IMG/VR virus record: IMGVR_UViG_3300013132_000163
Location: 1-31,483 of that record
Reading direction: 5' to 3' (one strand)
Source: a virus
DNA: 31,483 bases
A program made the position numbers and the translations under genes. This document shows, piece by piece, positions 16,888-26,195 of this stretch (within the stretch, counting starts at the first letter, position 1; every line of letters starts with the position of its first letter). A model generated the notes under the pieces. That model saw only the letters and a list, made by a program, of their open reading frames with translations. It ran no database searches and was not told the origin of the DNA.

Positions 16888-16913
16888 TTTAGTATTTTCA
16901 TATTTATACTAAA
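16888..16913 (+). terminator. weak hairpin overlapping ATATTTAT motif
   Basis: Stem TTTAGTAT (16888-16895) with ATACTAAA (16906-16913) and a 10-nt loop. It is AT-rich and lacks a T tail, so terminator function is doubtful. The motif overlaps loop and 3' arm, as at 12742-12776. Confidence 0.35.
16900..16907 (+). promoter_or_regulatory. ATATTTAT motif, putative late promoter of giant gene
   Basis: Exact copy 27 nt before the ATG at 16935, inside the weak hairpin at 16888-16913. Confidence 0.65.
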
Positions 16914-16934
16914 AAGGTATAACGAGGAAATTTA

Positions 16935-19900
16935 ATGTCATTGATGGACCTAAAATCAGATTTATCAAAATATAGATCGGAAGTTACTAGTGAAGATAAA
17001 GCAACAAATTATTCTTCTCAAGCAACTAATGCTAAAAACTTTGCAACAGTTCAACCTATTAGTGACAGTTTAATAAAACAAATTCCTAATATACAAAAAC
17101 CAAAAACAAGTGATGTTACTAAAAAACTTGGATCAACAGGTCTTGATGATATAAAAAAACCAAACATTAAAAGTATATCATCTAAATTGGATTCTACCAA
17201 ATTTGATGATATAATTAAACCAGAATCAACGGGAGGAAATCTTGAAGAACTGGCTGCAAATGCTGGTATTGATCCAATAAAAACTTCATTAGAAAGTTTG
17301 TTGGTAAATTCTATTTCACAATACTCACCTCAAACTTCACAAATTCGTAGTCAAGGATTGGGTTCTGCGCCATTGGAAAGTATAATGTCAAAGTTCTCCG
17401 AAATACGTAGAGAACAACTTTCAAGTAACCTAACCAATTCAGATATAGAAATAAATAGAACAACGCCTGGCCAAAATAATACAGAATCTAACATTTCAGT
17501 AGAAAGATCAATTTTATCAATAGACCGTCAAATAACAAGTCCTGAGATAAATACAAATTTATCTGAAACTACTAATAATATAACCAACCCAAATATAGTA
17601 ATAAACAGACCTGTATTGTCTTTTGATCGTAGTGGACAATCAATTGCAGACAATAAAGGTTTGGTCAATATAAGTGGAAATATAACCAATCCAAATTTGG
17701 TAATAAATAGAACCGCACTATCCATTGACAGAGAAGGTCAATCTGCAATTATAGATACAGAATTATTGTCCCCTATCAACAATGTAATAAATCCAAATAT
17801 ATCACTATTACGAAAAGAATTATCATTTGATAGAAATGAACAGACACCAAACATAATAACAAATACTATAAAACAAGGTTTGGTTGTAAATCCAGATATA
17901 AAAATAGTTAGGATAGAAGCTGGAACAAATCATTTTGAAGATGAAAGTGAATTAAATTACGATATTCCGCCTATACGCTTTGTTGCAACATCGAGATTAG
18001 ATAAATTAACACCATTGCAAGAAGTAACATCAGAAAGATATTCACAAAATTCTATACATGAAAAAGATAATAGTGAATTTAATCTTGATGGAATAACACC
18101 AACTAATCCTGGTGGTAGATATGAGAAACCGGTTCAATCTTTATTTTCAATAGTTGGTGTTCAAGAAGTAAATAATTTTACAAATATACACGCAATAGGA
18201 TTCAATGCTAATGCACAATTAAACGATACAAAGTTTGTAGGTGCATCACAATTTGTTTGGACTGGATTGGCAGACTCTGCACCTGCTGTTAATTTTATGC
18301 CAGATGTAAATTCATTTGGTTTTACTAAATTTGCACAAAAAGGAATAAGTAATTACAATCCTAATTCATCGGCATATGGTTTCATAAAAATACCATCAGT
18401 AAATTTCTTTGATGTTCAAGAAGGTTCGACTGTAAGCGGATTCACAACATTTGCAACTCCTTTACTAACGGAATACAATGTTGAATCATCTACATTTGGA
18501 TGGCCTGGAAAAAAAGATGCAGTTCCTGTTGTTAATTATTTTGATTTAAGTGGGCAATCAACAACAGAAGGATTTACTCCATTTCAATTGACATATGATA
18601 GTAAATACATTCCAGATGCATCATCATTTACTTGGCCTGGAACAAAAGATCAATCACCGGAAGTAAACTATTTTGATACAACTATTCCAAAAACAACTGC
18701 TGGATTTCATAAATTTGCAATATATCAAGATTCAAAATACATTTTAGATGTTTCGGATCATGTGTGGAAAGGGAACAGAGTTCAGGCACCTGTGGTTAAT
18801 TACTTTGATTCATCCAATGAATTTACAACTGCGGGATTTCAAACATTTAATGGATTTTTACAAAGTTTCTACAAAAAGGATTCATCTAGATTTGATTGGG
18901 ATGGTTTCGCATCACAAAACGCACCAGAAGTTAATTACTTTGATTTATTAGGCAAATATACAACAAACGGTTTTCATAAATTTGCCCAAAAATATGATAG
19001 TAAATACATACAGGATTCTTCTGATTTTGGTTGGATCGGTGCTAGAAGTGAATCCCCATTTGTTAATTATTTTGATATTGCAAATGAAAAAACTACTACG
19101 GGATTCCATACATTTGCACAAACATACGATTCAAAATATGTTCCAGAATCATCACTTTTTGATTGGAACGGATCAAGGGAAGATGCTCCTGTTGTAAATT
19201 ATTTTGATTTAACCGGTAAAAATACAACAGTAGGATTCCATTCATTTGCTGAATTGAGAGATACTAAATATATTCCAGAATCATCCGATTTTGATTGGAA
19301 CGGATCTAGAGACCAGGCACCATCTGTTAATTATTTTGATTTGATTAAAAAGAATACAACTGCGGGTTTCCATAATTTTGCAGAAATATATGATACCAAA
19401 TATATCCACGGTTCATCCATTTTTGATTGGGATGGTGTTCGTAATGATGCACCTGCTGTTAATTATTTTGACTTAAATTCAACTAATACAAAAATTGGAT
19501 TCCACACATTTGCACAAATATATGATTCAAAATATGTAGAAGAATCTTCCGTATTTGATTGGGATGGTGCAAGAAATGCTGCACCATCGGTTGATTTCTT
19601 TGACTTATCGAAAAAATTTACAACAGTTGGTTTTCATACTTTTGCACAAATAAGAGACACTAAATATATTCCAGAATCATCTGAATTTGATTGGGATGGG
19701 AAAAGATCAGATTCTCCAGAGGTAAATTATTTTGACTTGGGTAGTGATTTTACAACTGCTGGTTTTCATAGACTTGCAAGAATGTTGGATAGTAAATATG
19801 TAAAAGAGTCTTCACGATTTGATTGGGATGGATCTCCAGAAGAATCACCAGAGGTTAATTATTTTGATATTGGTGGTAAATTTACAACAATAGGGTTTCA

Positions 19901-22900
19901 TAGAAAGGCAAAAATCTACGATTCAAAGTATGTTCCAGATTCATCGGAATTTACTTTTGTTGGTAAATTTCCAAAGGCAGGAACTGATTATTTTGATAAA
20001 GAGGGAAAAAATCAAACGGGATTTACGTTAAACATTCAACCAAAGGGTTCAAGCAAACCACCTGAAACGGAGTATTTTCACGAAAGTTCATTTTATACAT
20101 TTGTAGGAAATAGACCATCAGAACCTGCAAACTGGTTTGAAAATACAAATGCCTCTGGATTTACACAAGATATAATGCCAAAGGGTTCAAGTAATCCGGA
20201 TACAGAATACGAACACGAAACTTCTACTTATGGATTTGCTGGTAGAAGACCTGGTGCTGGTGTAAACTATTTTGATCAACAGGTGAAAAATCAAACAGGA
20301 TTTACACTTGACATAATGCCAAAGGGATCTGGAAATCCTGATACAGAATATAAAACAGAATCATCTGTATATCCAATAGGTTTTGGATTTCAAGGTAAAT
20401 ACCCCCAACCACAAAATTTCTTTCCAGATTCAAATGCAACTGGATTTACATTAAACATATTCCCGAAAGGCGGTGCAAGGCCATTAGCGACTGAATATAC
20501 ACACGAAACATCTGGATATACTTGGGCTGGAACACCAATTGATGCACCAACTATAAATGCATTTGATATAAATGGGGTTTACACACAAGAGGGATTTCAT
20601 AGTTTTGCTGCTTTATATGACAGTAAATTTATTTTGGTTGATAAAAATAACAATAAAAAACACAGTTCAAAATTTGGTTGGGCTGGTGCTAGAAGTGAAG
20701 CACAATCTGTAAATTATTTTGGATTGAATAGACAGCCAATAGGTAAACAATATATTGACGATATTCAAGCGAATAATAGAACACAATCTGCTAGAGGATT
20801 TAATACATTCTTTACGGATAAAACACAGACAAAATTTAATTCATCGTTTTCTGCGTTCGCAACAGAAAATGGGCAAAATAAATCATCTGTTGTTGATATA
20901 CCTGTAACAAACTTTTTTGGTTTTAACTCAACAGTTCGTTCTGCATTTTTGGCAAAAATGACTTTAACAAATGGAACATTATATCCTATAATATCCCCAT
21001 CGTTAGATGCGAATGCTTCTGCAGTTGATCGTTCAAATGTAGAATCACGCCGAGGATCTTTAGAATTAAATAGAGACCGTGCTAAGTTTGAAAAATTTGC
21101 TCCTTTGTCTCTTGGTAAACGTCCTTGGGCAAATGGTAATTTATATTCAACACTTGACAATCAAATACCGAATATAAAAACAAAGGCACCCGCTGGTTCT
21201 TATGTTGAACCATACGAGGAACAATTACGTATAAAAACCAGTGATTTTGGTTATCTGCATAATTGGGCAATTAAAGGATCTACTTTTTCTAAATCACCAT
21301 TGGATGAACAATATGAAAAGTATTCTCTTCCGGATGCCGCCTACAATACTGATAGTGCAAGTCCACAGCCGTTTGTAATTCATGGTATACAGGGATCTAA
21401 AGTTGTAAAAAATGAAACAATCAAAAAGTTTTCGGAATTTGGAGACTTGGATGTTAAGAGAATTGAAAATTGGTTAAAGACAACAAAGGGTAAACTTTGG
21501 CAAGAACGTCAGAGTATGTTGTATAAGATGAACCCAATAGTTGATTATGATCCTGATGATTCTGGTACACAAGAATCTAATTTCCCAATAAATCATGTGT
21601 ATAATGTTGGTTCTTTGATAGATAACGTCAGAAATATGGGGCAGTTTCCAAAAGGAGATATTTTGGCTACACATGGAACTGCACAATCTTTGAACAAATA
21701 TGAAATAACCACCATTAAAATGAATCCAATGAATAATGGTGAATTAACAAAAATTCCTAGAGGGAATACACCATCTGATAGTAACAGATACCCATACAAA
21801 TATAATCGTTTAATTGCATTACTTGGTGAGTTGATTCCATCAGCAAATAAACCATTAAATGCAAAAATAACAGATACGCCTGCCGCTCCAACATCAACGA
21901 AGATATTGAGATTATCTGCGGCTGGAAGGGGTCCAAATTCATATATGGGTATGGGATCAACAGACATAAATCGTGCTAGTCATCCGTATTTGTCATATTA
22001 TAGAACTGACGGTATTCTTGCAAATTATCCAGAAACTGCACAGTTTCAAACATACTATGCCGGTGCATCGGTTGGAGACGGTGGATCAGATGACACATAT
22101 TCATATGCAAATAGATTGAAGAAACAAAATAATGAAACCGGTAATAAGTTTGGTGGTATATTAACTGCATTGTCATACCTGATAGAATCCGGATCTAAAT
22201 ACGAAAATGATACATCTACATATTCTTATGAAAACGGTGTATTAGATATTCAACCAAATGTTCTTGGGTTGATTAGACAGAAAGATGTATTCAATCCTAG
22301 ATATGTTCCATTTATTGAAAGATTAAGAAAAACAAATTTAGGTTTTACAAAAGGAGAAACTATTGCTTCTGTGCCACCATCCAACCAAAAACCAGTGGAT
22401 GCACCACATAAACAATTTTCAACTGTTGCATATAGTAAATTACAAAAGGCAAAAAGAGGAACGGGTGGTAGATCACATGACTTTAACGATTTCAGACATG
22501 ATATAGATAATGTGGATAATACTGATGGAAACAGAGGAACTGCACCTGGATATTTTTCAACCGATGCTAAGGTTGCAAGATACCATGAATATAATCTTGA
22601 AAAAAATCATGGATTTGGAAAACAAGGTGAACCCGGCAATCAAAGAAACTTACCATTCAAATCAAATATATTCTACGAAAAATCTACAAAAGGTAGTGGG
22701 AAATATGCCGTTCCAAAAGAAAAAGGACAAGGGTATAAATTTAGAGGTGATAGAATAAACATTATAGATTTTAAGAGAGGTAGCACTAATAAAATTGATA
22801 GTGATTATGTATATGAAACAGGAAGATATGCGGAAAGTTTACCTGGTGCACAAGATTTGATAGAATTTTACTTTACAACTGCGAGGATAAAGGGTAAAGA

Positions 22901-23708
22901 AGCAGCTGCAATAGTTTTTAGAGCTGCATTTGATACTATAACTGATAATCATAAACCAGGATGGTCTGCTGTTAAATACATGGGTCGTGCTGATCCAGTT
23001 TATATGTATGATAATTATGAACGTGATGTTAGCTTTGGTTTCACGATACATATAGGATCAAGAGATGAAATGAAAGCAACTTGGCGTAAGTTAAATTATC
23101 TTGCATCTTGGACTGCTCCAGAGTATGTTGGTCATTTTATCCGAGGTCCTTTATGCAGATTAAATATAGGACATCTGTTTAGAAAAACACCTGGATTCAT
23201 AAATTCATTGTCATATAGTTTTGATAATGTTGGTTCAACATGGGAAACTGCACAATTGAAAGAGGATTGGGATTTGGCGGGCTCATCTGCAAACGCATCT
23301 AAACCTGGCGTATTGCAATTGCCAAAAACAATTCAAGTATCTGTTGGATTTACTGTAATAGGTGTTTACAGACCACAATTTAACGGAACAATGTATCAAT
23401 TGTATGATGATGACCTTGCAGGAACTGCTGATGGTATTATACCAACTCCAGATACGGTTGTTAATTATTTCAGAACATTTGATAATGTTTCAATAACTGA
23501 TCCGGATGCTAAGGAATATACACCAATAGAAGCTGGTGCTACTAATGTTGCATTGATTGCAACAACATCGTCTGCTAATCCAGTTCCAGATGATTTAACA
23601 AATGATCCAGTTCTAAAGAGCATTGTTATAGCTGATGCTGCAACTGGTGTTATTTTAACTGCTCCAACGGGTTCAAGTGTTCCATTTACAGGTCCGGTTC
23701 CACCATAA
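16935..23708 (+). CDS. giant repeat protein with baseplate / tube-initiator-like C-terminus
   Basis: 2257 residues, the largest gene here. It starts MSLMDLKSDLSKYR, with GAGG at 16924. Residues about 170-320 hold a few copies of a first repeat, N-P-x-I-x-I-x-R-x-x-L-S-x-D-R. Residues about 450-1280 hold about 18-20 copies of a second, 44-residue repeat (VNYFD, TTxGFHxFA, YDSKYxxESS, FDWDGxR). A later region has WLKTTKGKLWQERQSMLYKMNP-like sequence near 1512, resembling a patch I recall from other environmental phage baseplate proteins. The C-terminal domain (about 1965-2145: MGRADPVYMYDNYERDVSF, RDEMKATWRKLNYLAS, FIRGPLCRLNIGHL) resembles baseplate or tail-tube-initiator proteins (gp48/gp54 role in T4). 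It lies between tape measure and hub genes. I infer a baseplate component in which the repeats form a long fibrous or ring element. Confidence 0.65.
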   Translation: MSLMDLKSDLSKYRSEVTSEDKATNYSSQATNAKNFATVQPISDSLIKQIPNIQKPKTSDVTKKLGSTGLDDIKKPNIKSISSKLDSTKFDDIIKPESTGGNLEELAANAGIDPIKTSLESLLVNSISQYSPQTSQIRSQGLGSAPLESIMSKFSEIRREQLSSNLTNSDIEINRTTPGQNNTESNISVERSILSIDRQITSPEINTNLSETTNNITNPNIVINRPVLSFDRSGQSIADNKGLVNISGNITNPNLVINRTALSIDREGQSAIIDTELLSPINNVINPNISLLRKELSFDRNEQTPNIITNTIKQGLVVNPDIKIVRIEAGTNHFEDESELNYDIPPIRFVATSRLDKLTPLQEVTSERYSQNSIHEKDNSEFNLDGITPTNPGGRYEKPVQSLFSIVGVQEVNNFTNIHAIGFNANAQLNDTKFVGASQFVWTGLADSAPAVNFMPDVNSFGFTKFAQKGISNYNPNSSAYGFIKIPSVNFFDVQEGSTVSGFTTFATPLLTEYNVESSTFGWPGKKDAVPVVNYFDLSGQSTTEGFTPFQLTYDSKYIPDASSFTWPGTKDQSPEVNYFDTTIPKTTAGFHKFAIYQDSKYILDVSDHVWKGNRVQAPVVNYFDSSNEFTTAGFQTFNGFLQSFYKKDSSRFDWDGFASQNAPEVNYFDLLGKYTTNGFHKFAQKYDSKYIQDSSDFGWIGARSESPFVNYFDIANEKTTTGFHTFAQTYDSKYVPESSLFDWNGSREDAPVVNYFDLTGKNTTVGFHSFAELRDTKYIPESSDFDWNGSRDQAPSVNYFDLIKKNTTAGFHNFAEIYDTKYIHGSSIFDWDGVRNDAPAVNYFDLNSTNTKIGFHTFAQIYDSKYVEESSVFDWDGARNAAPSVDFFDLSKKFTTVGFHTFAQIRDTKYIPESSEFDWDGKRSDSPEVNYFDLGSDFTTAGFHRLARMLDSKYVKESSRFDWDGSPEESPEVNYFDIGGKFTTIGFHRKAKIYDSKYVPDSSEFTFVGKFPKAGTDYFDKEGKNQTGFTLNIQPKGSSKPPETEYFHESSFYTFVGNRPSEPANWFENTNASGFTQDIMPKGSSNPDTEYEHETSTYGFAGRRPGAGVNYFDQQVKNQTGFTLDIMPKGSGNPDTEYKTESSVYPIGFGFQGKYPQPQNFFPDSNATGFTLNIFPKGGARPLATEYTHETSGYTWAGTPIDAPTINAFDINGVYTQEGFHSFAALYDSKFILVDKNNNKKHSSKFGWAGARSEAQSVNYFGLNRQPIGKQYIDDIQANNRTQSARGFNTFFTDKTQTKFNSSFSAFATENGQNKSSVVDIPVTNFFGFNSTVRSAFLAKMTLTNGTLYPIISPSLDANASAVDRSNVESRRGSLELNRDRAKFEKFAPLSLGKRPWANGNLYSTLDNQIPNIKTKAPAGSYVEPYEEQLRIKTSDFGYLHNWAIKGSTFSKSPLDEQYEKYSLPDAAYNTDSASPQPFVIHGIQGSKVVKNETIKKFSEFGDLDVKRIENWLKTTKGKLWQERQSMLYKMNPIVDYDPDDSGTQESNFPINHVYNVGSLIDNVRNMGQFPKGDILATHGTAQSLNKYEITTIKMNPMNNGELTKIPRGNTPSDSNRYPYKYNRLIALLGELIPSANKPLNAKITDTPAAPTSTKILRLSAAGRGPNSYMGMGSTDINRASHPYLSYYRTDGILANYPETAQFQTYYAGASVGDGGSDDTYSYANRLKKQNNETGNKFGGILTALSYLIESGSKYENDTSTYSYENGVLDIQPNVLGLIRQKDVFNPRYVPFIERLRKTNLGFTKGETIASVPPSNQKPVDAPHKQFSTVAYSKLQKAKRGTGGRSHDFNDFRHDIDNVDNTDGNRGTAPGYFSTDAKVARYHEYNLEKNHGFGKQGEPGNQRNLPFKSNIFYEKSTKGSGKYAVPKEKGQGYKFRGDRINIIDFKRGSTNKIDSDYVYETGRYAESLPGAQDLIEFYFTTARIKGKEAAAIVFRAAFDTITDNHKPGWSAVKYMGRADPVYMYDNYERDVSFGFTIHIGSRDEMKATWRKLNYLASWTAPEYVGHFIRGPLCRLNIGHLFRKTPGFINSLSYSFDNVGSTWETAQLKEDWDLAGSSANASKPGVLQLPKTIQVSVGFTVIGVYRPQFNGTMYQLYDDDLAGTADGIIPTPDTVVNYFRTFDNVSITDPDAKEYTPIEAGATNVALIATTSSANPVPDDLTNDPVLKSIVIADAATGVILTAPTGSSVPFTGPVPP
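17450..17895 (+). repeat. second coding repeat family (INR..LSxDR)
   Basis: Within the giant gene, units read NPNIVINRPVLSFDR, NPNLVINRTALSIDR and NPNISLLRKELSFDR, with degenerate copies before and after. The regular copies are about 40 residues apart. They are unrelated by eye to the FDWDG repeats downstream. Confidence 0.7.
18288..20725 (+). repeat. array of ~18-20 degenerate 132-nt coding repeats
   Basis: The repeats encode the 44-residue unit VNYFD-(x5)-TTxGFHxFA-(x2)-DSKY-(x3)-SS-x-FDWxG-(x6). For example the VNYFD codons at 19194 and 19326 are exactly 132 nt apart. Copies from about 18530 to 19940 are the most regular. After about 19970 the unit shifts to a variant (NQTGFTLxI-PKG-TEY-HE(S/T)S), then one classic copy returns near 20550-20710. 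The repeats are protein-level; nucleotide identity is moderate, so they are old. Confidence 0.85.
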
Positions 23709-23748
23709 ATATAGTATTTAATAAATGATTTAATTGTGAGTTTGGTCA

Positions 23749-23756
23749 TATTTATT
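23749..23756 (+). promoter_or_regulatory. ATATTTAT motif, putative late promoter of hub genes
   Basis: Exact copy 33 nt before the ATG at 23790. It probably drives the LysM-like, hub and following virion genes, which are tightly packed. Confidence 0.65.
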
Positions 23757-23789
23757 GGTATGAATTGTCTATAAATAATAGAGGTTTTT

Positions 23790-24125
23790 ATGCCAAGTAG
23801 ATATGACCAAACGAGCATAATAACAAATGCAAAGAAAATAAATCCAGATGGAACAGAAAGAACTGTTCGTAGATTTTCCAGTTTGTTTTATCCTGAATTT
23901 ACAAGAATGCAAGATGTTCAAATTATCTCACAACAAGGTGATAGATTAGATTTACTTGCACTTGAATACTATTCCGATGAAACACTTTGGTATGTCATTG
24001 CTCATGCAAATGATTTAGGTAAGGGAACTCTTTTAATACCACCTGGAAAAGTAATACGAATACCATATTATGACGAATATCAAGGTATAACCGCCCTATT
24101 TAATTCATTCAATAGAGAAAGGTAA
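23790..24125 (+). CDS. LysM-like baseplate protein (gp53-like role possible)
   Basis: 111 residues. VQIISQQGDRLDLLALEYYSD followed by LWYVIAHANDL and LIPPGKVIRIP is a LysM-type fold pattern (here cited in pieces: QGDRLDLLALEYY, LWYVIAHAND, IPPGKVIRIP). In contractile tails LysM-like domains occur in small baseplate proteins, including T4 gp53, where they make structural contacts rather than bind peptidoglycan. Start is ATG after GAGG at 23781. The hub gene begins 8 nt downstream, supporting a baseplate role. The exact T4 equivalent is uncertain. Confidence 0.7.
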   Translation: MPSRYDQTSIITNAKKINPDGTERTVRRFSSLFYPEFTRMQDVQIISQQGDRLDLLALEYYSDETLWYVIAHANDLGKGTLLIPPGKVIRIPYYDEYQGITALFNSFNRER

Positions 24126-24133
24126 AATAAGTT

Positions 24134-26194
24134 ATGGCATATTCATTGGGAATAAGAAGCCCATTCGTTAAACCACCTGGCGCTGCTGCAGGTGAAGTTG
24201 CTGCTAGAGCAGCTTTATACGGTAGAGTAATACGATCATCTGCGGATGAAAGTGAACGAGCACTTTATTGGTCTTATGGAAAAAAATCTTGGGGTAGAAT
24301 AGGCGGTGGTGGCGCATCTCTTGGTTTTGCCGGAAGTCCACTAATGTCTTCTTCAAACGGTGATTTAGATTTGTATTCATCCAGAAGACATTTGCCTAAA
24401 TTACCATTGTTAAACTCAATCAGCTGTTTCAATGAGGGAGCACTTGGATCATTGATAAAGGGTTCATTCTCGTTTACAGTATATCCAGAAGTTAATATGA
24501 GTTCAATGGCATTGGGTGCAATTGAAGGGGCTTATTTTGTTCCTGGAAAAAATGTATCAATATCATTTGGATGGTCTGCTTATGCAAAAGCAGCTTGTGC
24601 ATCTAGATTTGCATTTAGTGGAATTATATTCAGTTTTAATTGGTCGGTTCAACAAGATATGTCAGTTAGTGCTACAGTTGAATGTGTTACTGCTGCAACA
24701 ATATCTGTTGGTGCTCCAGGTGCACAAAATAAAAAATCCGCGCCTGCTGGAGTTGCTGGCGCCGGTCCATCACCTGCTCCTGCCACACCCGCACCAGCCA
24801 CACCCTCACCTGCACCCGGTAGTGCAACATCTTCTGGTGCTGGATTTGCTCCTTTAGATCCTAAACAATTAACCATTCTTGGAACTAATTTGGTTACATG
24901 TATAGATCAAGATATGGCAGTTTTAGATCCAATATCGGCTGGAACAGCTGGATCGGGTGGTGGATCAGGAACACCACCACCTACACCTGGTTCACCAGAG
25001 GAATTATATGGAGTAAAAGCTGGACAAGTTTTAACACACCCAGCACCTGCTTCCGGAGAAAAACTGCTTTATTATGCCGTTGGTATTCCATGGCAACCAG
25101 ATCCACCAACAGAAGACGAAGTTATACCACCTATTGGCGGATCTTCTGGAACAGCAGGATCTTCTGGTACAGTAACACCGCCACCTGGTGGAACTTCTGG
25201 AGAAATAACAAAACCTATTGTTAAAAAGTATTGGTTTGTTGAATTTGGATCAATAGAAGATTTCATAAATGATCAATTTCAGGGTTCAAAAATAGGTAAT
25301 GTAACACGTGTTGATATAAAATTCAACTTAACAGACGGTTATCCTCACTTAAAATCTGCATTTCCAACTGAAATAATCTGGGGTCCAGTTGATTATGGCA
25401 CACTTAAAATAGAGGCACTCGGTAGACCACCATATACAAAATCGGCAAAATGGGCAGCTATCGGTAGTGTTTGTTTGGGAGTGGATTATGTTAGAGAAAC
25501 TTGGCGTAAATTTTTTAATGAAGAACAAACAAAATATAATGAAAAAAATATATTAGGATTTCTGAATGAATTATGTAAAAGAATAAATGAGGCATCCGGC
25601 GATCATTGGTCTTGGCATGCAACTGTAATAGAAGACAGTAATAGTTGTGGTGGCCCTGGAGTATCGCGTGCAGTTATTTCTGTTGAAGATGCAAATTACA
25701 AAGATGATGTTGGTCCTTTCAAATTTGTTGCTAGTGCAGGAAGACCTATGATAAAAACGGTTTCTATTTCATGCAAACCGCCTGGACCAATTACTACTGC
25801 TGCATTTGTTGCCGCTAGGGGTGGTAATCAAGAAACTGATGTTGCTGTTAGTGGTCAAACACCAGGACCTGGTCCAGGTGCAGCTATAACTAAATTGGAA
25901 GAAGAAGCAATGAGTTATGGTATAAATAAACAATGGGAAGATGCATATAGATCTGCGTTGATGTCATTGCGAAAATCATTTGATGGTTCCTGGATGAAAA
26001 GTGCTCTTTATCCGGTGGACTTTTCAGTTACAGTTGATGGTGTATCAGGATTTGAATTTGGTGAGGCCGTATCAACAAATCTTTTACCGTCAAGCTATGC
26101 TGGGAGAATGTTTTTCACCATAACAAAAATAAGTCATAGTGTAAATTCAGCAACATGGGAAACTACTATAAATACGGCGGCTAGATTGAAATAA
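24134..26194 (+). CDS. baseplate hub protein (gp27-like) with low-complexity linkers
   Basis: 686 residues. The C-terminus (YPVDFSVTVDG, NLLPSSYAGRMFFTIT, ISHSVNSATWETTIN) is typical of hub proteins of the gp27 / late-control D type, which form the tube-like centre of the baseplate. The hub frame is interrupted between about residues 200 and 365 by Ala/Pro/Ser/Gly-rich linkers (PAPATPAPATPSPAPG, GGGSGTPPPTPGSPEE, GGSSGTAGSSGTVTPPPGG) that tether a small extra segment (LYGVKAGQVLTH ... YYAVGIPWQPDPP). I see no lysozyme domain such as the one in T4 gp5. The linker DNA is more GC-rich than its surroundings. It overlaps nothing; the next gene starts 1 nt after its stop. Confidence 0.7.
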   Translation: MAYSLGIRSPFVKPPGAAAGEVAARAALYGRVIRSSADESERALYWSYGKKSWGRIGGGGASLGFAGSPLMSSSNGDLDLYSSRRHLPKLPLLNSISCFNEGALGSLIKGSFSFTVYPEVNMSSMALGAIEGAYFVPGKNVSISFGWSAYAKAACASRFAFSGIIFSFNWSVQQDMSVSATVECVTAATISVGAPGAQNKKSAPAGVAGAGPSPAPATPAPATPSPAPGSATSSGAGFAPLDPKQLTILGTNLVTCIDQDMAVLDPISAGTAGSGGGSGTPPPTPGSPEELYGVKAGQVLTHPAPASGEKLLYYAVGIPWQPDPPTEDEVIPPIGGSSGTAGSSGTVTPPPGGTSGEITKPIVKKYWFVEFGSIEDFINDQFQGSKIGNVTRVDIKFNLTDGYPHLKSAFPTEIIWGPVDYGTLKIEALGRPPYTKSAKWAAIGSVCLGVDYVRETWRKFFNEEQTKYNEKNILGFLNELCKRINEASGDHWSWHATVIEDSNSCGGPGVSRAVISVEDANYKDDVGPFKFVASAGRPMIKTVSISCKPPGPITTAAFVAARGGNQETDVAVSGQTPGPGPGAAITKLEEEAMSYGINKQWEDAYRSALMSLRKSFDGSWMKSALYPVDFSVTVDGVSGFEFGEAVSTNLLPSSYAGRMFFTITKISHSVNSATWETTINTAARLK

Positions 26195-26195
26195 T

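Noticed and set aside
18288-20725. Regular ~132-nt periodicity considered as a CRISPR or satellite array
   Set aside because: The period is a multiple of three in one open frame, units are diverged with no short identical repeats and unique spacers, and the translation is a clear protein repeat.
23770-23777. Exact T4 late promoter box TATAAATA before the LysM-like gene
   Set aside because: It is only 12 nt before the ATG and overlaps the ribosome-site region, leaving no room for a leader. The ATATTTAT at 23749 is at the usual distance. Chance is likely in this AT-rich DNA.
24134-26194. gp5-like tail lysozyme fused to the hub protein
   Set aside because: No lysozyme or other peptidoglycan hydrolase motif is visible in the hub gene or its neighbours. 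The linker-flanked insert has no catalytic signature.
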